Source: Benincasa hispida
Lineage: Eukaryota > Streptophyta > Magnoliopsida > Cucurbitales > Cucurbitaceae
Length of the DNA: 64,000 nt
Direction of reading: 5' to 3'
NCBI RefSeq assembly: GCF_009727055.1
Contig: NC_052354.1
Span: 34,716,050 to 34,780,049 of the forward strand
How positions within the stretch are numbered: position 1 is the first letter of the stretch; every line of letters starts with the position of its first letter. Made by a program: the position numbers and the translations under genes. Under the pieces are notes generated by a model. The model had not been told where the DNA came from. It saw only the letters and a program-made list of their open reading frames with translations, and ran no database searches. Shown piece by piece: positions 23,911 through 36,300 of the stretch.

Positions 23911-24469
23911 CTTACAGGATACGCGGACTCTGATTTTCAGACTGATATAGATTCTCAGAAATCCACTTTAGGATCAGTGTTCACTCTTAACGGATGGGCT
24001 GTAGTGTGGCGAAGCACCAAGCAAGGGTGCATTGTGGGAACTTCCATCATGGAGGTAAGTATGTAACGGTTTGTGAAGTTGCTAAGGAGGCCATTTGGCT
24101 CAGGAAATTCCTGACCCAGACATGTATATGACCATCACACTTTATTATGATAATAATGGTGTTGTGGCTAATCTCGTGAGCCTAGAAGTCATAAGTGTGG
24201 CAAGCACATAGAGCGGAAGTATCATCTCATCCGAGAGATTGTGAATCGAGGGGACGTGATTGTCACGAAGATAGCTTATAAGCACAACGTTGTTGATGTT
24301 TATGAAGGCCCTCAGGACTATAGTATTTTAGGGTCACTTGCAAAATATAGGTCTATGGGACAAATCACGGCTGGACTAGACAAGTGGGAGATCTTGTATT
24401 GGGCATATTATGCCCTAGTTTATTGATTTTCTTATCTTGTACCCACTAGCTTTAAAACAAGTGGAAGAT
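23911..24469 (+). pseudogene. Copia RNase H remnant and purine tract
   Basis: Resumes pol as LTGYADSDFQTDIDSQ then STLGSVFTLNGWAVVWRSTK, the RNase H core. It is then frameshifted; RGKHIERKYHLIREI-like sequence is recognisable near 24200-24240 and NRGDVIVTKIAYKHN at 24244-24288. The coding remnant ends near 24423. A purine-rich stretch, AAGTGGAAGAT (24459-24469), directly precedes the 3' LTR and is the presumed plus-strand primer. Confidence 0.8.
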
Positions 24470-26195
24470 TGTTGGGGTTGATGCCCTAAATCTTGTAAGG
24501 TCCTATAGTTTGTAAACCTTGTATGGACAAACTTGTATGTGATTAATAATATTTGATATTTTATTCACTTTGTCTATGAAATATATGATATTTTAGTTGT
24601 ATTAACCACAAACCAATAAACTAATATCCAAGGTTATCGTTATAACTTAAACATGTATGTGGAGACATATAAGTGGATCATGTTTAAATGATAACCTAAA
24701 TAGTTTATAGTATATGGATAAGGTTGGAGGGCGATTCTTTGATTTGTATGGGTGAAAGTGCTAGATCGCTGACTCAACAAGCCTACCATTTTGGGGATTC
24801 GTCTGATTGAGAAGCTGGAAACTCAGCTACACAAGATGGAATTCACTCCTTCCCCAAAGCAGTGGTACGTAGATAAATTGCTCCCTTAAGGACTGACTCC
24901 GGATCTTGAACAAGTTGGCACCACATCCTCTCCTGGCTCGAGAGGGGTTTAGTCATAGTGGGATTATGATCTATTTTTCATTAGAGGAATCAGTGGTACT
25001 TAAGGAGTTAGATGTAACTACAGGGCAAAACGATGATTTGGTCTAGCTGTACTTACGAGCAATTTGTGAAGGTTCATCGTACTATTGATTGGTTATATCC
25101 AATGGATACAAAAATATATCTATGGTGTGAAGAGTGCAGCTGTCGGTCTTTAGTAGAGTGTCTGATAGTTAACGAATGATGGATAATGTAATTAAAGAGT
25201 TTAATTAATTATTCACGTACTGTTGGAGCTTCAAGCTACAGGTCCATAAAGTCCCCTTGGTAGCTCAAAAAGATTTAGTTGAGAATTAGTTTTTAGGTTA
25301 ATTTGAATTGTTCAAATTAATAAGAGGGAATTTGATTATATATGACATAATTAAATTAGTTCAATTATATATGATATATTTTTATAATGTATTTGATACA
25401 TTATAGTTTATTTGGAGGAATAATTATTTGAATATGATTCAAATATATTTTCTATGAATAAGATTCATAGTTGTTAAATTTAATATAAATATGATTTATA
25501 TTAAATGCCATAAAGTAGAGAAAAAAAAAACTATAATTTATATTGTATATGATGCAATATTAAAACTATAGGTTATAAATATGATATAATAAGTTGGTTA
25601 TCATATTTATTTATAATATTAATTATTTGGATAATTAATCCTTTTTTCTCTCTAACCACCTTAGTGGGAGGTTAGTTGGCTTTTTATGGCAAAATGGAAC
25701 AAATAAAATAAGATTTTATTTTTCTATTACAAGATTACACGTTTTCAACAGAGCCTATACGATAGACTTTGAGATCTACACGATTGAAGCAATTCCTATA
25801 CGATAATGTGTTCTTCTTCAATCGTCTTCCTCCTCCAAACTCTAAAACTCCCTCCTAACCAAAATAGTCACAGCCCACCACTCCTGGGTTCTCACCCTGA
25901 GAATACTAAGGATACCGAGTGGTAGTGTCTTCATCACTTTTGGTTCGAATTCTATTTTCGTTTGTTCGAGGAGTTCGTGACTGTATGAAGAGTTTATGAC
26001 AGTTCGAGGGATTTACGTGAAGAGGTGTTCTTCAAAGGTATAATCACTTGAACCCTATTTGCTATTTAAAAGCATGCTGTAATTTTTATTAAGATGCATA
26101 ATCTGTATGTTTTACTATAAATGTTTGTTTTCAATCAAAATGGAATTTGGACGATCCATTTCCACTCAAGAATCTCTGTAAATCGAGTTCCTTCA
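24470..26195 (+). repeat. 3' LTR of the large Copia (1726 bp)
   Basis: Starts TGTTGGGGTTGATGCCC after the purine tract and ends AATCGAGTTCCTTCA. It matches the 5' LTR from about 12160 onward. Near 24728, the segment between GATAAGG and GGGCGATTCTTTGATTTG is missing relative to the 5' LTR. Confidence 0.85.
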
Positions 26196-26772
26196 GGTTG
26201 ATGTTAGGGTTTGAGTTATAGACCAGGGATCGAGGGTTGAGTTCTGGTTCAGGAGTTGGGGATCGAAGATCGAGTTTTAGACCAGGGATCGAGGATTGAG
26301 TTCTGGACCGGGGATTAGGGGTTGAGTTCTAGACCAAGAATCGAGGATCGCGTTCTGGACCGGGGATCAGGGGGTAGAGTTCTGCACAGTGGGGATCGAG
26401 GATCGAGTTTTTCACAGTGGCTACAGGATCAAGGATTGAGTTTTTCACAGTGGGAATCGAGGGTCAAGTTTTTCACAATAGTTTCGGATAGGGGATCTGG
26501 GTGGTTCTTCTTCACACCGGACAAGGGTTCGTGGTCAGCACTAGTACGATGACCGAACGGCAGTGATGACAAAGAACAAGAGGAAGAAGAAACCAGCTAG
26601 CAAGACTTTGATACCATGACGAAGATGTATTTATCGAGTGTATTCTACAAGGAACTATATAGGGTTATAAATACTATATTAACACCCTAAGAATAGAGCA
26701 TAACCATATCCTAAAGACTTTCTAAATAAGACTCTCCAAAGGAGACCTAGTATACATTCACACTACTAATCA
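26196..26772 (-). mobile_element. Leader, PBS and probable LTR of the older minus-strand Copia
   Basis: 26603-26616 read on the minus strand gives TGGTATCAAAGTCT, an initiator-Met-type primer-binding site. Right of it, from 26617 (TGACGAAG on the plus strand), a short LTR is likely. A possible outer end is ACTACTAATCA at 26772, giving about 155 bp, which is typical of small Copia LTRs. Left of the primer site is a leader with GATCGAG-type repeats. The insertion of the large Copia separates this from the gag at 10763-11863. The outer LTR boundary is a guess. Confidence 0.6.
26215..26480 (-). repeat. GATCGAG-type minisatellite in a Copia leader
   Basis: Imperfect units of roughly 34-36 bp, such as GGGATCGAGGATTGAG followed by TTCTGGACC, later shifting to GAGTTTTTCACAGTGG. 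It is GC-richer than its surroundings. The open frame across it is a repeat by-product. Confidence 0.65.
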
Positions 26773-28329
26773 TAATTCCAAAAATTGATGGTCAAATTCT
26801 CATGGTTAAACTAAAAATAGAAAGGGAAAAAAAAGGAAAAAGGAAAAAAAAAAAAAAAGTCTATTTTGATCCTTGGTACTTCTAAATGTCTAGACTTTTA
26901 GCTTTTGATTATTTTGATATACTTTGGTTTTTAAAACGTCACTTAAATATTGTCATTTCTGTTTATTTTCTATTTTTCTTAATCTCAATTCCTTTTAAAT
27001 ATCATTTTGATTGTTATAGCTTGAAGTTGGTTTAGTTTTTAGTCTTTGTATTTTTAGTTGTCCAATTTTCGTGTTTGTATTTTTAATAAATTTTAAATTT
27101 AGTACTTCAAAAGTTAATTTTTATTGAAATTGGTTAAATAATAATAATAGTTTTCATGTAACAAAATACAACATGTGATAGTTAAGATGTTGATAGAGAA
27201 CAATTTTTTTACAAAAAGAAATCAACAATAAATTAGTTGTAATGACAAAATTTAAAATTTATTGAAAATATTGAGATGAAAATTAAATAATTAAAAATAG
27301 AATGACTAAGATTGGACTTCAAAGTAAACAAAATGATGATTTTTTTTAAAGTAAGAAGACTAATAATACAAATGTTTTTAAAAGTATAATGACAAAATTA
27401 GACAAATGACAAAAGAGCAACTTAGAGGAAGTTTAATAGATTTATGAGTTTTTGTTAATTTTGCTGATTGTATGAAGAAAAAAACAACTTAGAGGAAGCA
27501 TCAAATATAAATCTCATTTTAAAATTTGATTTTATTTAGTTTATTATTAACTTTCTGAGAATGCAGTTGCCGATGCGGGCATCATCTCTAAGTCTAATTA
27601 TCCACTTCTTTCTTCTCTATATCATGTCACTCATTAAATTAGTCCATTAACCAAGTTTAATTCAATTAATCCATTTCATTGGCGATTAAAAAATAAAATA
27701 AAATCATAATTTAAAGTTCAAAAATATAATTGACGTTTAAAAATCAATGTCAAGATGATGAGTCTAGCTCAATGGTAATTAACATTCGATCTTCCATTCT
27801 TACAATTCATTAATTTTTCACAAATTTTCGTATAGTTTCGAACGGATCCAACACTAATTCAGAGTATTAATAGTTTCTTCCTATTCAAATTATAGATCAA
27901 TTTAAAGAAACTTAAAAACTATAGTTGAAATTAAATCTATGTTTTAATCTCCATAGTTGTTATTTCAATTTAGTTATATTGTTTATAAGGTTCAATTTAA
28001 CAGAATAAGCTAAAGTCTCATAACTCAACAATAATTAACACGTATTCTTTTTCTAAATGTTGAAGGTTTGAATTCACATACTCCACTTATCGTATTAAAA
28101 AAAATTCAAAAAAATTTAAAAGAGAAATCATACCACCAAAATAGAAAGTTGTTCAATTACTCATCAAAACTTTTAACTTCGAATCTTTTATCTCTAGTGC
28201 CCAAATTAGTTTCTAAATTTCTATCAACTTGCTATATATATAAAATTTCACCTGTCTGAGAAAAAAAAATAAATATAAGAGACTACATAAAAATTTAAGA
28301 ACTAAATCGAGAAAACAAGAGAAATTATT

Positions 28330-28556
28330 TTAAATGATAAAATTATTGAAAATATTTACAATTTATAGCAAAATATCTTAGTTTATCTATGATAGAGTGC
28401 AATAGAGCGTGATAGACTCTATCTGTGTCTATCATGACATAGATAGACACATATAATAGTCTATTGCGTTCTATTGTACTCTATCATAGATAAACTAAGA
28501 TATTTTACTATTAATTATAAATATTTTGTTTTATTTTTTTATATTTGAAAACAACC
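28330..28556. mobile_element. Palindromic CTATCA-type MITE
   Basis: AAAATATCTTAGTTTATC on the left matches GATAAACTAAGATATTTT on the right as a near-perfect inverted repeat. The centre is itself a nested palindrome of TCTATC/GATAGA words. The right end reads TATATTTGAAAACAACCC; the same AAAACAACCC end occurs at about 350-361, and its complement (GGGTTGTTTT) at about 29367. No coding sequence. Confidence 0.6.
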
Positions 28557-30146
28557 CAAAAAAAAAAAAGATTCAAACACTATCATTCGAACAAATATTT
28601 AGCTAGGCAAGGTTAAATAACGAAAAAAAAAAAAAGAGCTAAATATTTTAACGTAATTGGAATATGTGACACCTAAATCTAGATCATTTATGCCAATTCC
28701 ATTCAAAGTAAAAATAGTAAAGTTTGACAATTAGGGTAAGATTCTTTTTCCAAGGAAAAAAATAAAAGACTTGGCTAGTCTTGATAAAACAAAAATTATC
28801 GAATATGGAAGCTAAAACGTGTAATAAAAACGAAAACATGGTCATTCATTTATTTGATAAATAAAATAGTAAGTATAGTTTAACGATAAAATGTTTAAAA
28901 GATTTTTTTAAAAAAATCCCCTTATTCACGTTTTTATACTAAAAAAACAGTTCGTCCTTCTAAAAAGACATATTAGTTCGATTAATGGCAAGAATTAAGA
29001 CAGCTCTTTTGAAGATTTGATTGCATTTTTCAAATATGATAAGATGAAGTTTCTTGATTTATTAAAAAAGAAAAAAAAAAAGAAAGATAATGAAAAATTT
29101 AAAATAAAAAAAATAATAAAAAGGATAGATGAACTCCTTTCATTTGAAATTTGAATATGTGAAAAATGGAATTATTCAAGGACAGAGTTGAATATTAATA
29201 ATTAGAAGTAGAAAAAAGAAATAAAAAGAAAATTATTGCTTTAAGACTTATTTTTGTCCTCTCTTTCAATTATTTGTTACTTTTGTAGTATTTTGACCAT
29301 CTATTGTCCATAAAGTCGAGCAAGTTAAGATTCCTTAAACATTAACTGATTTTTTATTTTTATTTTGGGTTGTTTTTAGATATTGGAAAATAAATTAAAA
29401 TATTTATAAATATAGTAAAATTTTATTGTTTATCCGCGATAGGCTACAATAGATTACTATGTGTCATAATTTAATAATTCGATTTTAGATTCAAACTTCA
29501 AAATTAAAGGGGATAAAAATTTAAAACCACAATTTTTTCTAAATAAATAAATTCAGTTTTTCTTTAAATTGAATTAAAATTTTAATTTTTTACCAATATC
29601 TTTTAAATTAATTATTTTATCCCCAAATTCACTTTTTTTTAGTCTTCAATTAACGAAATAACGCCCAAATATTTTAAGATAAATTTAATAAAAATTATCG
29701 AAAAATTTGGGATGTTAAAATTGAGATTAGAGAATGCTTTGCCTAAGGGTAGAAAGTTTTTGTTCATCTAGCTCCTATAATCATCCCAATGCTTTTGTAA
29801 TTAATTGTATTTATTTATACTTTATGATAGGCATTGAGTAGTCCTTTTTTTGGTCTTCATTTCAAATCAACTTTGAGTAACTTCTTTAGTGAAAATACAC
29901 TTTTAACATAAGAAGTGAACTATAGAGTAAGGTGAGAGCATGATTAGCTTTAGATTTTTTTCCTTTTCTTTTTTTTTTTTTTTTTTGGTGCCTACTCTAT
30001 TAGTGATGTGTGTATGTGAGAATTTAAAAGTAGAGTAGAAATCATGCTTTACATAATTGTCACCTTTGTTAGGAGTAGGCTCTATTTATTTATTTTAAAC
30101 TAAGGTGTAGATATAAAAGCTTTAGAGGCGATTTGGGGTTTATAAC

Positions 30147-30242
30147 TTTTTTTTAGTACAACAACTATAGGGTGTGGGATTGAGCCTCCAACCTCTAAGG
30201 ATAGAAGTCATGTCAATACCATTAAGCCATGCATAGTCTCTC
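30147..30242 (-). repeat. tRNA-derived SINE
   Basis: On the minus strand: A-box-like TGGCTTAATGG (30219-30229), then B-box-like GGTTGGAGGCTCAATCC (30177-30193) at tRNA-like spacing, then GTTGTTGTACTAAAAAAAAG, a plausible SINE tail. I see no foldable mature tRNA, so this is a SINE head rather than a tRNA gene. Confidence 0.55.
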
Positions 30243-31629
30243 ATGTTCTCAAAAGCATTTTTATAAACAAGTTTGTTTGGCTTGCTATACACTCAAAGTG
30301 CTAGATCGTTTCTAGAGGGGGAAATTTTTTTTTAAAAAAAAATGTTCAATAATAACAATCTTAAAAGTGGCCTAGAAAAAGGAAAAAAAATTTACACATA
30401 TAGTCTGGATAAATAGGTCTAATTACACAATTGTCTAAATTTTTTTATTTTTACATGAATAGTCTAATAAGTTGTTATTTTAGACAAAAGTCTCACTCGA
30501 TTTACTTTTTTAGTCCTCCTTACCATTTACATTTTTTAATTATATATATATATACATACATATAAAAGGAGTGTTGCGTCGTGAAGGATCTTCAGGAATA
30601 ATATTAATACGAAAAGAAGCATATAAAGGAAGTTTTTTTGCTGTTATAAACTTTCCAAAACATTTTTTTCTCAAAAGCTACACAAGTAAGGAAAGTTTCT
30701 CCAAAAATCTGAAAAGTGTTGCTCTCATAAATGAAAGCAAGAATGAACAAGAAGCATCAAAGAAAAAAAACAAGGTATATTTGATATATACAACGCTATA
30801 TATTTGAATTTTCTAGAAATAAACTAGGGTATCTTTGATAAGTGCATGAACAAGACAATTTATACAATATTTTGTCTTATATACCAAATAATATATCCAA
30901 TATGTATTTACATTTTTAGTATATTACTAGTATATTTGACATATACATGAGATTTGTCGATTTTCCACTCTATATAGAAGAAAATAAGCAAAATTTCTTA
31001 AAATGAAGGAGATAATGATTTTGAAATATCGTACCTTAAATGAATATCAATCGAAAATTAATAAATAACAAAAACAAAGTTCAAAATTCGAAATGATGTT
31101 AATAGGTAAAGAATTATGCATTTCAAAAATTTACTAATAAACGATAACGTAATTTTTGATATTTCAAAAAATAAAATCCTTATATAATTAATAATAAGTC
31201 CATAAATGATATTTTTTTATTTTAAAATATTTTAAAATTAAAAGATGAAAGAGAACATCAAATAATTTTTTTCTTAAAATATTACTAAAATTTAGTTGTG
31301 GAATATACTGAATTTTGGGACATTTATAAATATTATTTATATAGTAGCCTTATTTTCTAAATATTTCAAAAAAAAAAAAAAAATCCTTAGGTATTTGTGA
31401 GAAATCATGACTTTGGCCCAAATTCTCGACCAAGTATACACAAAAGGTACGTACAAAGAGCTTAGACTCGAATATCAAAGTAATTGCTTTATCAATAACT
31501 TATATTGGATTGGTTAAAATATCTTTATTTATTTTCTAATTTTCCTAGCAAAGTATCTATGATTAACTACTTTTTTACGACTTTCTTTATACTGTAAAAT
31601 TATTGATATAATTTTTTTGACATAATGTA

Positions 31630-31695
31630 AAGTGAGAAAATCGAGTCTCTAATCTTAAATTTGATAGTATAAATTTTATGTCGGTTGAGTTATAC
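31630..31695 (-). repeat. tRNA-derived SINE-like relic
   Basis: On the minus strand it reads TATAACTCAACCGACATAAA, then ATTAGAGACTCGATT about 40 bases on. This is the same word order as the relic at 2245-2312. Weak evidence. Confidence 0.3.
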
Positions 31696-33256
31696 TCATT
31701 ATTCTTTTTTTCTAACTTACAATTTTTTTTTAACATTTCTTTAGATGGTATCCAAATTAAAGAACTCATTTTGTGCAATGCACATAGTTTTTGACTTATT
31801 TAAATTCTCTACCTCCTCAGCCATCTGCTAAACTTGTAGTTCACTTTTTTCACTCTTACCAAGGGTGGAATTATCTTCTTTTGATTGAGGAAGAGGTAGA
31901 GGTAGTGTCACAATCTTTGAAAGTATATACTTTATAAATAAAATTGTGTTATATTATATACTTGGGTGAAGCATATCTAGATATGGTATACCTTAGACAC
32001 TTCTAGGTTAAAACATGTTTGTGAGAATCAAAGTGTGATCTAAAAAGGTAAATAATGTGAAGATGGAGAATCAATTGTCAGCAAGAATAATATTTTCCAA
32101 AGATTTATAATTACCACATCTTTTATATTACAGTAATGTGAAGATGGAGAACAGAATCTTCAACCATTATTATGCCAATAATTACCTGTTTGTATCATAA
32201 GTTTTGAGACTAGTTTTTCATGGACGGTATTCACTTTTTAAAATCTACATAATAATATGATATCTCATAAACTATAAATATTTTATTATTATTATTATTG
32301 GACATGGGATTTTCTTTTTTCTTTGGAAATGACTTGGAGAGTGATTGGATAGAGAAACCACCCGTCAATTACTTGTTTTTTTAGTACAAGATTTAATGTG
32401 TAAATTAACTCTACTTGCTTTTATTCCTTACTAGTTAATTAATTAATTGTCTAATAAAATATTTTTAAATTATATCTAATAATTTAAAGAGTAATTGCTT
32501 TAGATGAAAAAACTATTAGAGATATTTGCAAATATAACCAATGTAATAAAATGTCACTGAATATCATTAATAGATAATAACATTTTACTATAATTTTACT
32601 ATATTTATAAATCAATTGGTTCATTTACCTATATAAATATTTTAACTCCTAAATAATAATTATCCCACATAAATCCATGCACGGACTTTTATTAATATAT
32701 TTAAATTTCAAACATATTAAATATGAATATTTAATATTTATACCCAAATATCGAAGAATATGAAACAAGTAACTTTGGTAAATCTCATTCCTTTAGTGGA
32801 AATACAGTGATGGCTCAACTTATGATTGAGAAACCTTAAAGATTTAATATCTTCATGTAATAATTAATATATGCCTAAAAGATCTGAAAATTATCCCCAC
32901 ATTCAATACTTGTAAATCACTTGTATTTAAAGACAAGGAAATGGTAAAATCTACAATAGTTCAATTAATATGTATAGAGAAGGCTTAAGGTTCAATCAAT
33001 TATACACTAATGTTTATTTCTTACATAATGAGGAAGAAAGCACAAGAAGATGGTTAGATCAACAAAAGAATGAAGGGGGTGGTAAAACTTGTTGATGAAT
33101 CAACAAATAAGAAGAAATACTATACAAAGAATGATACAAACTCTCAGATGCTAAAACTACTCTTCTTTGCTCCTCATTTCTGAGGTAAGGGGATGAACAT
33201 ATACAGAAGGGTGGTTACATAAATAATACATCACCCCATGATCAAGCAAATCTATT

Positions 33257-33259
<3 letters not shown>

Positions 33260-33290
<31 letters not shown>

Positions 33291-33315
33291 CGGGGCGGGG
33301 GGGGGGGGCGCGGGG
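33260..33315. repeat. Poly-G tract (31 uninterrupted G) 3' of TT9
   Basis: Fifty-six bases of almost pure G, broken only by C at 33291, 33296, 33309 and 33311, in otherwise AT-rich DNA. It lies 29-84 bases beyond the TT9 stop, so the TT9 transcript would read it as poly-C if the 3' UTR extends that far. It may be real and G-quadruplex-capable, or a sequencing or assembly artefact such as dark-cycle G calls. Confidence 0.85.
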
Positions 33316-33343
33316 AAGCTTAGATGAATTAATACATTGATAC

Positions 33344-36300
33344 TCACATTAGATTAGGACTTGTATTGGAAGTTAATGACTTAGTAGAACATAAAGATGC
33401 ATCTGAAGAATCTACAGCTCTTTCGAGACCGACCAATGGTTTAAGTCTTCTCTCAACCTCCTTGCTTTGCAGATTAATCTCCTCTAAAACCATAGATAAA
33501 GCAGATTTGCAAGTATCGTCGTCCTGGAATGCTAGTATCCATCTCCCATCCACAAAAGGTTTGGCCTTTAACTTTAATGGGGTACCGTGTTTAGCAGGAT
33601 CTAGAAAAGGTAAAGTTGATGGACGAATCCTCAAGTGCAGCCATCTTGAATGCTTTTCATCAACTCTAGGCTGGTAAAAACAAAAAGGAAAAAAAGAAAA
33701 GTGTTATAACCTGAGAGTTCAAATTCATCCAAGCAAGGATAAATTGAAGATTGACCATGGATCAGTTTTCCGAAACTGAAAGTTCTTTCCATACATCTCT
33801 GACGACTATTGTATAGTTTCAATTTTGACCGTATACACCAAGAATATTTAGATTACTGTTTGCCGTTAAATGGTTTCATATGAAAGTAATCTTACATTTG
33901 ATCCAGCAAGAGGTGCAGCAACTCGAATAATTCCACAATTCAGTTTTGATGGCAGTTCTTCAGCAAGAATTATCCATCCGGAAGTTCCAATAGCAGCTCC
34001 AAGAAAGTAGAAATGGCGCTCTTTCCCCCTCTCAAATGCAATCCTACAAGGCACAGCACCATCTACATAGCAACAACTATGGAGGGTTATTCACAAACTC
34101 ACTGCAGCCTACGAGAACAAATTAAACAGAAACTTTAATGGTAGAACCTAAAGTAAGCAACTCAAAGTTTAAGACTTACCAAGTCTCAACTCAGCACCCG
34201 GTTTAGGTCCTGAAGCATCTAGTCCAGCAACCTTTGCACGAGAGCATTCAGAAATTTCTGAGGGACCGTCAATACAGGGTTGTTCTGACAAAGCCTTGCC
34301 AAGGGAAAATGACTGAAGTTGGTGTAGAAGAACAAATACCTTGAATGGGAGGGGAAGATATTGTTAAAGAAGCTGCATACGAAATAGTAAATTGCAGAGG
34401 AAAAAAGAAAAGAAAGAGAATTCAAAAAAGGCAGCGATCATATCCCAAATCTTTTCACTCTCTTAACTTGAATCACTCCGTTCAAAGGAAAATAACAATT
34501 TAAGGAGGTGATATATTTTTATTAATTTAAGAAACAATTCAGATGTATTAACTGAAGCTCTATAAATTAAAGGTAGGTAATTTTTCTTGTCTTTTTCCTT
34601 ATGTAATTTGTTAACTTCTAGTGAATTTTTTTTCATATTTTGCTGGCGAGAGGGAAAGGGGGAAGAGAGACACCTTTACCAACTCTGACATTTTTTGACC
34701 AGCAGCGAATGATGATTCAGGTGGAACAGCATCTGTATGGATAAGAAGTAGTTGCATTAAATTCTTAGGGCAGTAGCATCAATGTCACCATACGTTACAT
34801 TAACCACACTTCTGAAAAAATATTAACTAAAATGATGAGAGCTAAGGAAATCAACCACAACTATGAATCTTATAGCTATTCATTATCCTTACCAACGAAA
34901 GAAGCCTTTGCAGAGTGCAAGAGCATGGACTTCGGTTCTTTCCTTGGTGATGGGGCTTCAATTGCTACAAAAAGTTTAGTGGTTCAAACCCAGAAAATTC
35001 TTAATACGCTTATCTACGAAGCACCAACAATTTAGTTCGGCTAGAGTGTCCATGTCCAACATGCATTGGATGACACTCTTGACACTTGTTAGACACATAT
35101 CTAAAACTCGTAAACACAACAAATGTGTTGGAAACTAGCGGTACAAAATCAATATAGGCCCAATTCAACATTTGTTAAATACACCAAACAAACACAAACT
35201 AATATAGAACCAAAGTAATAATTTAGAGAATGAGATACATCAAACTCATTTTTAAACATATAAACGCACAAATTTATATGCTAAAAAGTTATATATTTTA
35301 AAACAGTCTATTAATCTATATATGCACGAAATTTCATTAATCTAATAACATTTCTCACGATAGGGACTAAACCATTACAATTTATAAAATGCATGGACTA
35401 GATCGATACTCATTAAGGTTCAAGGACTAAAATGTTACAATTTTGAAAGTAAATGAATTAAATCTTTACAAATTAATGTTCGGGGACTGAATTGTTACTT
35501 TCATTTCAGGAACCAAATGTGTTTTAATCAAAAAAATAATGTCATCATGTTCATGTTGTTTACATTAATGTCTTGTATTCGTATTTGTGCTTCTTAGCTT
35601 AATATTCATTAGATTATACTAAATACCTCTTTTGCACTTTTTCCACTCGTCAGAAAGAAGTATTATGAGGAAATCAGACCAAATCCCTCTAGCTTCCTGT
35701 AAGAGCTCAGTAGCCCAGTACTTATATGAATCCTATTAAATATAAAAGAGAGAAAGATCAGAAGAAATAAGGTTAAACCTTTTCTTGTACAGATACAAGT
35801 AATATACTAATAATCATGATGCATTTCCTTCAAGCAATCAACAACGGAATGTGCTTTCTCAGTACTCTTCCACATATAAAACTTACTTTCAGCAATTTTA
35901 GATGATAACTGTTAAACTCTGCCTCACTATAAGGTAACAGCTGCCGCAGAAGCCACCCACCATCCCACAAAATCTCTGCAGATATATTTGAACGACAAAA
36001 GAGACTGACCAATGCATCTAGTACCTAAAAAATGGCCAATAAAGCTGGATTAAACCACTCATATTCATGAACAAGAAAGATTTCTCATTGTTACATGAGT
36101 AAAATGATAACAATTCAGAAGGAACAATAACCATCTTGATTCATGTACCAATGGAATCATTTATTATTAATTGTAGCTTCAGTAGTCTGTTCTTTTTGGT
36201 TGGTTTTTGATTCAGCTTATGTGAAGCTTTTACAATCAGACCTTTGTAATACTAAAACATAAATATGCCGAACAATGTTTCTGATCCAAATGAAATTAAT

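Larger units (their letters stand above)
11864..26195 (+). mobile_element. Large nested Ty1/copia LTR retrotransposon, inactive
   Basis: Layout is 5' LTR (11864-14033), initiator-Met-type primer-binding site (14036-14051), a 2.5 kb leader, gag, pol in the Copia order (protease, integrase, reverse transcriptase, RNase H), purine tract (24459-24469) and 3' LTR (24470-26195). GGTTG occurs at 11855-11859 and 26196-26200, a probable target-site duplication, although four extra bases (TATT) precede the 5' LTR. It is inserted in the leader of an older minus-strand Copia. Gag and pol carry stops, frameshifts and two insertions, so the element cannot act on its own. It resembles the TNT1-94 type; the lineage is not resolved. 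Confidence 0.85.
26773..33259. other. Intergenic region between the TE block and TT9
   Basis: No gene that I can support. It holds a palindromic MITE (28330-28556), SINE-like sequences (30147-30242 and 31630-31695, and weaker at 27752-27796), partial CTATCA-type MITE copies (about 29375-29460 and 32510-32645), a TA run near 30541-30560 and poly-A/T tracts. Open frames such as 30571-30807 show no domain or codon pattern of note. The last ~250 bases may include the TT9 3' UTR or terminator region. Confidence 0.65.

Noticed and set aside
30147..30242. A tRNA gene on the minus strand
   Set aside because: A- and B-box-like words are present, but no acceptor stem or cloverleaf can be drawn, and an A-rich tail follows; SINE rather than tRNA.
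30571..30807. 78-codon open frame (+)
   Set aside because: No domain, no conserved motif and Lys/Ser-rich low complexity in an AT-rich intergenic region.
33366..33677. 103-codon plus-strand open frame
   Set aside because: It is the antisense shadow of the last TT9 exon, whose minus-strand frame matches the family.
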